From assembly GCF_029360585.1 (NCBI RefSeq), contig NZ_JAQZSJ010000003.1, forward strand, positions 248,001-312,000: 64,000 nucleotides of DNA, given 5' to 3'. A program made the translations under genes and the position numbers. Below, one piece after another: positions 42,168 through 49,501 of this stretch (position 1 is its first letter; each line of letters opens with the position of its first letter). This DNA is from Cohnella caldifontis (GTDB lineage: Bacteria > Bacillota > Bacilli > Paenibacillales > Paenibacillaceae). The notes beneath the pieces are model-generated. The model ran no database searches. It was not told the DNA's origin and saw only the letters and a list, made by a program, of their open reading frames with translations.

Positions 42168-42817
42168 GTTTAAGTCGGTGAGACCGACTTAACGCCTCTC
42201 AGTCACGCGAATGCGGAGAGTTTAAGTCGGTGATACCGGCTTAATGTGTCTCAGTCACGTGAATGCGGAGAGTTTAAGTCGAGGAGACCGACTTAACGTC
42301 CCTCAGTCACGCGACTCAGGAGGGTTTAAGTCGGTGAGACCGACTTAACGCCTCTCAGTCACGCGAATGCGGAGAGTTTAAGTCGGTGATACCGGCTTAA
42401 TGTGTCTCAGTCACGTGAATGCGGAGAGTTTAAGTCGATGAGACCGACTTAACGTCCCTCAGTCACGCGACTCAGGAGGGTTTAAGTCGGTGAGACCGAC
42501 TTAACGTCCCTCAGTCACGCGACTCCGGAGAGTTTAAGTCGGTGAGACCGACTTAACGCCTCGCGCCCTCGGGATTCCGGGTGGATTTAGCCTTCCAGAC
42601 GGGCTTAACGTCACGCGTCCTCGGGATTCCGGGTGGATTTAGCCTGCCAGACGGGCTTAACGCCTCGCGTCCTCGGGATCCCGGGTGGATTTAGCCTGCC
42701 AGACGGGCTTAACACCTCGCGCCCTCGGGATTCCGGGTGGATTAAGCCTGCCAGACAGGCTTAACGCCTCGCGTCCTCGGGATACCGGATGGATTAAGCC
42801 TGCGAGACAGTCTTAAC
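42168..42817. repeat. 52-bp-period palindrome array, 13 units
   Basis: Units start at 42168, 42220, 42272, 42324, 42376, 42428, 42480 and 42532 with TTAAGTCGGT-N3-ACCGACTTAA-type palindromes, and continue at 42584, 42636, 42688, 42740 and 42792 with a second type, TTAAGCCTG...CAGGCTTAA, all at an exact 52-base step. Units 1-3 and 4-6 are near-identical blocks of 156 bases. Linkers (for example CTCAGTCACGCGAATGCGGA) are conserved within the array, so it is not a CRISPR. It lies between the 3' ends of convergent genes. Confidence 0.95.
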
Positions 42818-42997
42818 GCTTCCGGCACCTTCCTGACCGACGGGGATATCCCCGTCAATCAGGAAGAGCGTAAAATGTCCCGTATCCCCCGCGATCCCCG
42901 AGGCTATAAGCGATTGAGACTGGCTAGAAGAAGAAGTTCGGTTTGCTCCATTCAATGAACGAGCCCGACAACGGGCTTTCCTCGCCAGCCAAATAAG
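42818..42997. other. Gene-free stretch with hairpins after the palindrome array
   Basis: A long stem CTTCCTGA...TCAGGAAG with inner CGGGGAT/ATCCCCG lies at 42829-42866, and a shorter GAGCCCG...CGGGCTT stem followed by TCCTC at 42960-42984. Neither has a clear T run. No coding signal. Confidence 0.45.
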
Positions 42998-43022
42998 CCC
43001 AAGTCCCTCACGGGGACTTGGG
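42998..43022 (-). terminator. Terminator overlapping the panE stop codon
   Basis: CCCAAGTCCC-TCAC-GGGGACTTGGG forms a strong stem. On the minus strand its 5' arm encodes the last codons of the ketopantoate reductase gene and the TGA lies in the loop. Confidence 0.6.
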
Positions 43023-43937
43023 CCGATTGTTTTCATAGATGACCAGCCTTTGATAGACGGTCTCCAGCAATGGCGTCTGCACCCCGTGCCGGCGGGCGAG
43101 CTCGAGCAGGTACCCCTGGATGTGATGCGCCTCCGTCGGCAGCCCCTGCTTTAGGTCGCGGTGCATCGAAGCGCTGCTGCCGGGCGACATGCCCGCGATC
43201 GTCTGCAGCATCTTCCCCGCGGCGCCTTCGCCCAGCCTGCCGCCGGCCCGAGCGATCGCTTCCGACACTTCTGCGAACAGCCGCTCGAACCAGACGATCC
43301 CGTTGCCGTCCGGGACATCGCGGATCTCGCCGACCGTCGCGTCGAACAAGGTGGTCAGGCCGGAGAATACGCTAATGAACAGGTATTTCTCCCACAGATC
43401 CCGCACGATGTCGGGATGCTCCCGCAAGATCGGGATCCGGGACAGCTCCGTCCGCAAGGCCCCGTAACGCTCGTCCGACATGGCGCCGAAGCGGCCAAAG
43501 GAGAAGCTGTGGTAGCTCCCCAAATGCAGCACGCGCCCCGACTCGTCCAACGTCGACTCGATTCTCGCCACGCCGCCCAGCAGAGGCCGTCCGGGGAAAG
43601 CCGCGGCGATCTGCTCCATATGCCGGATGCCGTTCAGAAAAGGCAGCAGCGCCGTCTGCTCTCCGACATACGGCCGAAGATCCCGGAGCGCGCCTTCCAG
43701 TCCGTATGCTTTCATGGCGATCACGACGAGATCGAAAGGGCCTGCCTCCTCCCCGGCCGTGATCAACCGGGGCCGCCCCGTATAGTCGCCGAGCGGGCTG
43801 CGCACGCACAGCCCCGTTTCCTCCAGCCGCTTCCTGCGGTTCTCCCGAACCAGCAGCGTCACGTCCGCACCCGTCTCCAGCATCCTCGCCGCGAGATAGC
43901 CTCCGACGGCACCGGCTCCCGCCACCAATATCTTCAT
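43008..43937 (-). CDS. panE: 2-dehydropantoate 2-reductase
   Basis: This 309-residue protein reduces ketopantoate to pantoate with NADPH in pantothenate/CoA synthesis. 'MKILVAGAGAVGGYLAARML' is the Rossmann motif; 'VVIAMKAYGLEGALRDLRP', 'LPFLNGIRHMEQI' and 'SMHRDLKQGLPTEAHHIQGYLLELARRHGVQTPLLETVYQ' (the last two thirds of the C-terminal helical domain) are typical. AGGAGG precedes the ATG at 43937. Paralogues of unknown substrate exist in this family, so panE is likely but not certain. Confidence 0.85.
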   Translation of the reverse strand: MKILVAGAGAVGGYLAARMLETGADVTLLVRENRRKRLEETGLCVRSPLGDYTGRPRLITAGEEAGPFDLVVIAMKAYGLEGALRDLRPYVGEQTALLPFLNGIRHMEQIAAAFPGRPLLGGVARIESTLDESGRVLHLGSYHSFSFGRFGAMSDERYGALRTELSRIPILREHPDIVRDLWEKYLFISVFSGLTTLFDATVGEIRDVPDGNGIVWFERLFAEVSEAIARAGGRLGEGAAGKMLQTIAGMSPGSSASMHRDLKQGLPTEAHHIQGYLLELARRHGVQTPLLETVYQRLVIYENNRPKSP

Positions 43938-43986
43938 CCGATAAGCCTCCTTCTTACCACCAGTCTGCCATCCGGCTTGCCGTGCG

Positions 43987-44325
43987 TCAATTCCGGATGG
44001 TGACCGGCGTGCCGATAGAGACCCTCCCGGCCAGATCCAGGACGTCATGGTTGTACATCCGGATGCAGCCGTGGGACACCCGCTTGCCGATGGAAGAAGG
44101 GTCGTTCGTGCCGTGAATGCCGTAATGGGGCTTGGAAAGGCCCATCCAGTAAGCGCCGAAAGGACCGCCGGGGTTCGGCGACTTGGAGACGATATGCAAG
44201 CTGCCGGTCGGGGTCGCGGTGGCGATTCGCCCGATTCCTACGGGATAACTCCGAACGAGGCTATCCCCGTCAAACAGATACAGCCTTCGGTCCGACAGAT
44301 CCACGATGATCCGTTTTTGCGGCAT
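43987..44325 (-). CDS. L,D-transpeptidase (YkuD domain)
   Basis: This 112-residue protein consists of little more than a YkuD catalytic domain. The active site is '[27 protein letters not shown]', with His in HGT and the SHGC cysteine nucleophile. No signal peptide is present, as in some short Bacillus members that act on spore or forespore wall; export would need another route. It is followed by the panE gene 50 bases on. AGGAGGTG lies upstream of the ATG. Confidence 0.92.
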   Translation of the reverse strand: MPQKRIIVDLSDRRLYLFDGDSLVRSYPVGIGRIATATPTGSLHIVSKSPNPGGPFGAYWMGLSKPHYGIHGTNDPSSIGKRVSHGCIRMYNHDVLDLAGRVSIGTPVTIRN

Positions 44326-44500
44326 CCGCGCACCTCCTGCTCACACCATATGTCCGCGAACGGACGGGGGTGAATCGGTTGGCGGGAGGATAGAGCGGAC
44401 CCGTTGCGGACAGTGGGAAACCGACGGAACCTTCAAAGAGCGGGAAAGCGGCTGGTGTGTTTCCGGCATCCTTGCCTGACGTTCCCGAGTCGCCCGGGAC

Positions 44501-44580
44501 TTAGCTCGACAACGCCAACGCGTTCCCGTCCGAGCCGCGGAAGAACGCCATCGAGACGGCGGAATGGCTGAACTTGGCAT
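44501..44580 (-). pseudogene. Eroded 3' remnant of a second VOC gene
   Basis: The minus strand encodes 'KFSHSAVSMAFFRGSDGN' then 'ALALSS' and a stop, which aligns with the end of the adjacent intact VOC protein ('AVWMAFFRDPDGNVQALTSE'). DNA similarity is plain over about 90 bases. No start or N-terminal part remains, so it is the relic of a tandem duplication. Confidence 0.7.
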
Positions 44581-44588
44581 CCTCAAGC

Positions 44589-44984
44589 TTACGATCCCGA
44601 GGCGACCGGGATTTCGCTCGTCAACGCCTGTACGTTCCCGTCCGGGTCGCGGAAGAACGCCATCCAGACGGCGTAGCCGCCGAACTCGGCAACCTTATGC
44701 GGCTTGCCCAGGAATTCGACCCCTTGGTCTTCCAGCTTGCGATGGGCTTCGAACAGATCGTCCACTTGAAAATAAATCGTCGAACTGGGATGATCGAACT
44801 GGGCGTTCTCCGGAACGCCGAGCAGCAGGCGGATTCCCCCGCAATCGAGCAACGCCATGTTGCTTTGGGAGAACAGCAGGGGCAGGCCGAGCAAACGCGT
44901 GTAGAAGGACGCCGCCCGCTTTACGTCGGTGACCTTGACGGACACTTGCGTGATTTTGCGGACGGCGATAACGGATTCGGACAT
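44589..44984 (-). CDS. VOC (glyoxalase/bleomycin-resistance) family protein
   Basis: This 131-residue protein has the paired beta-alpha-beta-beta-beta fold: 'KITQVSVKVTDVKRAASFYTRLLGLPLLF' opens the first module and 'IYFQVDDLFEAHRKLEDQGVEF' the second, ending 'MAFFRDPDGNVQALTSE'. Metal-ligand positions (H/Q in strand 1, E near the C-terminus) are partly kept. Function not predictable. GGGAGGAA precedes the ATG at 44984. A degenerate copy of its 3' end lies directly downstream. Confidence 0.85.
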   Translation of the reverse strand: MSESVIAVRKITQVSVKVTDVKRAASFYTRLLGLPLLFSQSNMALLDCGGIRLLLGVPENAQFDHPSSTIYFQVDDLFEAHRKLEDQGVEFLGKPHKVAEFGGYAVWMAFFRDPDGNVQALTSEIPVASGS

Positions 44985-45067
44985 CGGATATTCCTCCCTG
45001 GCATCGATATCCGAACGATTCGACGAGCACATGGAAAATCCTTCAATTGGGACGGTGAAACTGGAAA

Positions 45068-45730
45068 ATGAAACGGAAAATCGCGCTCTCCTGGAGCGGA
45101 GGCAAAGACTGCTGCATGGTACTTCATCGACTGGCGGAAGCAGGCGAAGAAGTCGCCTGCCTGATTACGACGCTGCCGGAGGATACCGGGCGCACGTTCG
45201 GCCATGGGGAGAAAGAGGAACGGATCCGGGAGCAGGCGGATGCGCTGGGTTTGCCGCTCGAGATCATCTCCTGCAAGGTGGAATCCTACACGGATGACTA
45301 TTTGTCGGCTCTGAAAAACTTGAAGGAGCGATACGGGCTAGACGCGATCGCGTTCGGAGATCTATTCCTCCAGGAGCACCGGGATTGGGGCACCCGCGTG
45401 GCGGCAGACGCCGGTCTTGCGCCCTTGTATCCGCTGTGGATGAAGCCGGAGGATACGCGCGACGCGCTGCTTGCCTTCGTTCAATCGGGCTACCGCGCCG
45501 TCGTCATCCGGGTGAAGGACGGCGCTTTGACCCCGGACTGGCTGGGGCGGGAGGTCGACCGAACCTTCTACGAGGATATCCTCCGCGAGAACGTATGCCC
45601 GATGGGCGAAGGCGGAGAATACCATACCTACGTGTTCGACGGTCCGCTGTTCCGGCGCCCCGTTCCTTTCGTGAAAGGAGAGGTGCTGCAGCTGCAGACG
45701 ACCAAACGGCTGGAGCACGCGGGGGCTTGA
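45068..45730 (+). CDS. Dph6-related ATP pyrophosphatase (adenine nucleotide alpha-hydrolase)
   Basis: This 220-residue protein has the PP-loop 'LSWSGGKDCCMVLHRL' and the family end block 'CPMGEGGEYHTYVFDGPLF'. Archaeal and eukaryotic Dph6 makes diphthamide, but bacteria lack that residue, so the bacterial members must modify something else; the substrate is unknown. The central 'YGLDAIAFGDLFLQEHRDWGTRVAADAGLAPLYPLW' is conserved in the family. The ribosome site is weak. It is divergent from the VOC gene. Confidence 0.88.
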   Translation: MKRKIALSWSGGKDCCMVLHRLAEAGEEVACLITTLPEDTGRTFGHGEKEERIREQADALGLPLEIISCKVESYTDDYLSALKNLKERYGLDAIAFGDLFLQEHRDWGTRVAADAGLAPLYPLWMKPEDTRDALLAFVQSGYRAVVIRVKDGALTPDWLGREVDRTFYEDILRENVCPMGEGGEYHTYVFDGPLFRRPVPFVKGEVLQLQTTKRLEHAGA

Positions 45731-45751
45731 ACGTGACGCCGCCGACCGTTT

Positions 45752-45870
45752 CTTAACGGCAAGCTTCCGTCGCTCCGGAAGGAGGATTTGGAGGCCCGTT
45801 TTCCGGGGCTGCTGGCCTCGGTGCTGAACGCTTTCGAAAAGGAGCATCGACCGGAAATCGAGCAAACGCC
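45752..45870 (+). pseudogene. Possible coding remnant downstream of the Dph6-like gene
   Basis: One frame reads 'NGKLPSLRKEDLEARFPGL' and on to 'NAFEKEHRPEIEQTP' with good codon usage, but it lacks a start and runs into a terminator hairpin. It could be the tail of a decayed gene. No family recognised. Confidence 0.25.
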
Positions 45871-45873
45871 GCA

Positions 45874-45927
45874 AACGCGAACCAGGCTGCCGCGAACGTT
45901 CGTCGTTCGGGCAGCCTGGCTCGCGTT
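45874..45927. terminator. Long bidirectional terminator hairpin
   Basis: AACGCGA-ACCAGGCTGCC... pairs with ...GGCAGCCTGG-TCGCGTT around a TTCGT centre (nested CGAACG/CGTTCG). It separates the Dph6-like gene (+) from the WYL regulator (-) and touches the latter's stop codon. Confidence 0.75.
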
Positions 45928-46892
45928 CATCCGTATAACGATCGAATGGCGTCCGCCTCGGACTTAACCGCCTCCCGCAGCTCCGAAGGCGCCAGCGCTT
46001 CCGCGTAACGCCCGTAGCCGAGCAGGATCCCGCATGCCGACTCCAGCGTATCGAACGCCACGTCGGCCTGTACCCACCCGTTCTCCAGCCGGGTTTCCGC
46101 TTGAACGCTGACGTACCGCTCCCGGGCAAAACGAGGCCAGTGGGGGGAGGCGATCCGGACGGAAGCGGGATACCGCGGGAGCGTGGCCTGAAACCGCGCC
46201 GTCGACTCCGCCCAATAACCCGCCAGGTCGAAATCCCGCGGCCGCTCGAAGGTTTCGTCCAACGGCTCGACGGCCGCCAGCCGCGACACGCGGTAGGTGC
46301 GCATGTCCCCTTCTTCTGTCTGCGCGGCCATGTACCACAAGCTCCCTTTAACGACCAAGCCGAGCGGGCAGACGACCCTCATCTTGCCGGTCTCCGAATC
46401 CAGCGCTCGGTACACGATGCGCAGCTTGCGATCCTCCCACACGGCTTGCTGAACCGCGGCCAACGGCTCCGCCTCCGCGTCTTTGCCGTACGGCTCGCGC
46501 CAACCGGCTCCGTCCACGTGGATCCGCTGCCGGGCGATTTCGGCGTTGTGCCGGACCGCGGCGGGCAGCGCCGACATCAGCTTGCGCAGCGCTTCCCGGG
46601 CGCTGCCTGAGAGTCCCAAGTCCCGTACCGCGCCGGACGAGCCGAGCATCAGCAGCGCCGAAATTTCCTCCGACGTGAGCCCCGTCAGCCGGCTGCGATA
46701 ACCCTCCGGCAGCGACCAGCCGCCCTGGTATCCCCTTTCGGCATACACGGGAATCCCGGCCGCCGCCAAAGCCTCCAGATCCCGCAGGATCGTCCGCTCC
46801 GACACTTCCAGCAGTTCGGCGAGCCCGCGCGCCGTCACTTTCCCCTCCGCTTGCATCGTCGACAAGATGAACAGCAGACGCTCCGCTTTCAT
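45927..46892 (-). CDS. YafY-type transcriptional regulator (HTH_11 plus WYL domain)
   Basis: This 321-residue protein has an N-terminal winged helix ('MKAERLLFILSTMQAEGKVTARGLAELLEVSERTILRDLEALAAAGIPVYAERG', 1-55) and a WYL ligand-binding domain ('KLRIVYRALDSETGKMRVVCPLGLVVKGSLWYMAAQTEEGDMRTYRVSRL', about 160-210). The second ATG (46892) is chosen because GAGGGG lies upstream, whereas the first (46910) has no ribosome site. It is divergent from the SDR gene across a 138-base gap that holds a perfect palindrome, so it probably controls that gene and itself. Confidence 0.9.
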   Translation of the reverse strand: MKAERLLFILSTMQAEGKVTARGLAELLEVSERTILRDLEALAAAGIPVYAERGYQGGWSLPEGYRSRLTGLTSEEISALLMLGSSGAVRDLGLSGSAREALRKLMSALPAAVRHNAEIARQRIHVDGAGWREPYGKDAEAEPLAAVQQAVWEDRKLRIVYRALDSETGKMRVVCPLGLVVKGSLWYMAAQTEEGDMRTYRVSRLAAVEPLDETFERPRDFDLAGYWAESTARFQATLPRYPASVRIASPHWPRFARERYVSVQAETRLENGWVQADVAFDTLESACGILLGYGRYAEALAPSELREAVKSEADAIRSLYG

Positions 46893-46951
46893 CGGTTTCG
46901 AACCCCTCATTTCGCAACATGCATCATTTATCCGAATTGTAACATATCAAG

Positions 46952-46968
46952 ATGACACAAGTTGTCAT
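46952..46968. promoter_or_regulatory. Palindromic operator ATGACA-N5-TGTCAT
   Basis: A perfect 6-base inverted repeat with five central bases lies in the divergent WYL regulator/SDR promoter region. It is the best candidate for the WYL regulator's site; the link is inference from position. Confidence 0.6.
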
Positions 46969-47030
46969 ATTCCTAAGCTTACAATGGCGGAGCGAACCGA
47001 TTTTCGCAAGATTGAAGGAGGAGCGACAAG

Positions 47031-47906
47031 ATGAACCATCCAACGCTGAAAGGAAAAGTGGCGGTCGTGGCAGGCGCGACCCGCGGCGCGGGGCGTGCGA
47101 TCGCGGCGGAATTGGGAGCCCTCGGGGCCATCGTGTATTGCACCGGCCGAAGCACGCGGGAACGCGCGTCCGACCTCGGCCGTCCGGAGACGATCGAGGA
47201 CACGGCTGAGCTAGTCTCGTCCCGGGGCGGGCAAGGCATTGCCGTGAGGGTGGACCATTCGGTCCCCGAGGAAGTGGCGGGACTGTTCCAACGCGTCCGG
47301 GAGGAGCAGGGGGGCAGACTGGATATTCTCGTGAACGACATTTGGGGCGGGGAGAAGCTGACGGCATGGGGTCAACCGTTCTGGGAATCGTCCCTGGAAG
47401 ACGGGCTCCTGATGCAGCGGAGGGCCGTCCATACCCATCTCATCACCAGCTATTACGGCGTGCCGCTGATGACGGCCAGAGGGAGCGGACTGATCGTCGA
47501 AATCACGGACGGCTACGACTATCGCTACCGCGGCAACCTGTACTACAGCTTGGCGAAGGTTTCGGGCATCCACCTGGCCGAGGGCATGGCGGAGGAGTTG
47601 AAACCGTTCGGCATCGCGGCCGTTTCGGTGACGCCGGGCTTTCTCCGCTCGGAGGAAATGCTGGAGCATTTCGGGGTCACGGAGGATAATTGGCGGGACG
47701 CGGCCGCGAAAGACCCGCATTTCCTCATGTCGGAAACGCCGTTCTTCGTCGGAAGGGGCGTGGCGGCGCTGGCCGCGGACCCGAACGTCATGGATCGAAC
47801 GGGAAGCCATTTGACCTCCTGGGGGTTGTCGGACGATTACGGCTTCACCGACGCCGACGGCAGCAGCCCCCACTGGGGACGGTACGCGTCGGAGATGGGG
47901 TTCTGA
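47031..47906 (+). CDS. short-chain dehydrogenase/reductase
   Basis: This 291-residue SDR has a nucleotide-binding start 'GKVAVVAGATRGAGRAIAAEL' (TGxxxGxG variant with GATRGAG), 'LVNDIWGGE' in place of the usual NNAG block, and the catalytic 'LYYSLAK' (YxxxK). A family of SDRs with 'ND.WGGE' and this length is commonly paired with YafY-type regulators. AAGGAGGAG precedes the ATG. Substrate unknown. Confidence 0.9.
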   Translation: MNHPTLKGKVAVVAGATRGAGRAIAAELGALGAIVYCTGRSTRERASDLGRPETIEDTAELVSSRGGQGIAVRVDHSVPEEVAGLFQRVREEQGGRLDILVNDIWGGEKLTAWGQPFWESSLEDGLLMQRRAVHTHLITSYYGVPLMTARGSGLIVEITDGYDYRYRGNLYYSLAKVSGIHLAEGMAEELKPFGIAAVSVTPGFLRSEEMLEHFGVTEDNWRDAAAKDPHFLMSETPFFVGRGVAALAADPNVMDRTGSHLTSWGLSDDYGFTDADGSSPHWGRYASEMGF

Positions 47907-48030
47907 TCAGCCCGCCGGGCTCGGTTGGAAATACGAGCGCAGCTTGCTGCGCAAAGCGCGGGCCGGGGCGTTCAGCACCCGGTCTTTGCGCATGACCAGC
48001 CCGTGCAGGAGCCGAACGGGCTTCGGCTCG
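47907..48030 (-). pseudogene. C-terminal remnant, probably of a LysR-type regulator
   Basis: On the minus strand a frame of about 40 codons reads 'PVRLLHGLVMRKDRVLNAPA' then 'RALRSKLRSYFQPSPAG' and stops at 47907. 'RKDRVL.APARAL' is the usual end of LysR-type effector domains. Nothing upstream continues it: the DJ-1-like gene begins at 48041 on the other strand. Likely the stump of a gene replaced by recombination. Confidence 0.4.
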
Positions 48031-48040
48031 GGAAAACGAA

Positions 48041-48697
48041 ATGAGCGTAAAACCCGGATTCCGGCTTGGCGTGTACGTGTTCAAAGACGCGGAGATCATT
48101 GACTACGCGGCCCCTTACGGCGTGTTCTCGGTGGCCCGGAGATTGGACCCCGAACTGGATGCTTTCCTGGTGGCGGATGCGCTCCGGCCGGTACAGACGC
48201 AGGCGGGATTGACCGTGCTTCCGAATTACGGCTTCCAGGACGCCCCGCACATGGACGCGTTCCCGATCCCGGGGGGCTTCGGCACCCGCCAGGAAATGCA
48301 TAACGCGCGCCTGCACCGTTTTATCGGGTCTCTTCCCGAGACGTGTTTGCTCACCGGCGTATGTACCGGCTCCTGGGTTTACGGACGCATGGGGCTGCTG
48401 GACGGCATCGGGGCTACGAACCGCAAAGAACCCGACCGCCTGGAGGCGTCGGGCATAGGCAAGGTGCCGATCGACAGGCTCGCCGAAATCGCCCCCGCCG
48501 CCCGAATCAGCCGGGCCCGCGTCTTGGACGCCGGGAGGATCATGACCGCGGGCGGAATCGCCTCCGGCATGGAAATGGGCTTCCACCTGCTCCGCCGGGC
48601 GGGCTACGGGGAGGATTTCATCGGCGAGGTCGCGAGAATCATGGAGTACCACGCGGCTTACGAGCTGTATCGGGACGATCTCGAACGGAGCGTTTGA
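48041..48697 (+). CDS. DJ-1/PfpI family protein (isonitrile hydratase/GlxA-amidotransferase-like)
   Basis: This 218-residue class I glutamine-amidotransferase-like protein has 'LGVYVFKDAEIIDYAAPYGVFSVA', 'PIPGGFGTRQEMHN', and the nucleophile elbow 'LLTGVCTGSWVYGRMGLLDG' with Cys followed by 'ATNRKEPDRLE'. The AraC-type DNA-binding domain of GlxA is absent. Isonitrile hydratase and some stress proteins have this form; function cannot be fixed. It starts next to the stump of a LysR-like gene, and its ribosome site is weak. Confidence 0.85.
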   Translation: MSVKPGFRLGVYVFKDAEIIDYAAPYGVFSVARRLDPELDAFLVADALRPVQTQAGLTVLPNYGFQDAPHMDAFPIPGGFGTRQEMHNARLHRFIGSLPETCLLTGVCTGSWVYGRMGLLDGIGATNRKEPDRLEASGIGKVPIDRLAEIAPAARISRARVLDAGRIMTAGGIASGMEMGFHLLRRAGYGEDFIGEVARIMEYHAAYELYRDDLERSV

Positions 48698-48716
48698 GGC
48701 CTCCGCAACCCCAAAC

Positions 48717-48745
48717 AAAAACGCTTCGCCTTGGCGAAGCGTTTT
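48717..48745. terminator. Terminator between convergent genes
   Basis: AAAACGCTTCGCC-TT-GGCGAAGCGTTTT is a perfect stem with A and T runs on both sides, serving the DJ-1-like gene (+) and the membrane-protein gene (-). Confidence 0.9.
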
Positions 48746-48751
48746 ACCTAT

Positions 48752-49399
48752 TCAATACCTCGGTCTTGGCTCGCTTTCCGGATCGGTCAACTGCAAATTG
48801 GCCGGATCGGCCGCGTCTTCCTCATGACGGCTGCGAAGCCATTCGCGGATGGGCGTCAAACGGCGGTCATGGTGGAGCCAGAGCCCGATCATCACCACGA
48901 CGTATACCATAAGCGGAGCGGAAAGTTTCAACTTATCGTAAGGGATCGGCGAAATTACGGTAATGTAGAATGAAGTCGCTGCCCCCAGAGCCGTGGCCTG
49001 GTAAGGGAGAACGAACAAACGGCTGCCCAATTGCTGGATCGCGGAGCGGTCAAGCACGCCTCCGGTTCGCTCCGTTTGCTTCCGGAGGGTCCACAGCATG
49101 GGGACCGTCGTGAACCACACCGCGAGCAGCGGGGCTCCGATGAGCGGCATGTTCAGCGTCAGCCGGTCCTCCCAGAATCTGGAGGGCAGAGCGGATACCA
49201 TGGCGATTACCGCGCCGAATACGATGAAGGCCGTAACCGTCATGAGTCCGGTGCGCAACAGCAGCTTGCGCGTCTTGCGGTGCAGCCTTTCCGCCGTGCC
49301 GCTTCGCCGCAGGCGCAACGCCTGCCGGGCGGCCAGCCATGCCGACAGGAATAAGACCAGGCTGAATCCCATTTCGATGATCGCCAGATAACTGTACAC
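48752..49399 (-). CDS. multi-pass membrane protein of unknown function
   Basis: This 215-residue protein has about five or six hydrophobic segments ('YLAIIEMGFSLVLFLSAWLAARQAL', 'LMTVTAFIVFGAVIAMVSALPS', 'LIGAPLLAVWFTTVPMLWTL', 'FVLPYQATALGAATSFYITVI', 'LMVYVVVMIGLWLHHDRRL') and a charged tail. The start is put at the GTG at 49397-49399 because AAGGAGG lies seven bases upstream; the ATG codons before it are part of that ribosome site. No family recognised. Confidence 0.75.
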   Translation of the reverse strand: MYSYLAIIEMGFSLVLFLSAWLAARQALRLRRSGTAERLHRKTRKLLLRTGLMTVTAFIVFGAVIAMVSALPSRFWEDRLTLNMPLIGAPLLAVWFTTVPMLWTLRKQTERTGGVLDRSAIQQLGSRLFVLPYQATALGAATSFYITVISPIPYDKLKLSAPLMVYVVVMIGLWLHHDRRLTPIREWLRSRHEEDAADPANLQLTDPESEPRPRY

Positions 49400-49501
49400 G
49401 ACCGAACCTCCTTCCATCAACGGCTCCTACTATATCATATCCTATTATAGCCTATTCTTAAAACCTCTTATTGCCTTCAACCCGCGAATTTAACGGGGAG
49501 T

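Noticed and set aside
42168..42817. CRISPR array suggested by regular palindromic repeats
   Set aside because: The sequences between palindromes are conserved, not unique, the repeat plus linker makes one 52-base unit, and no cas gene is near.
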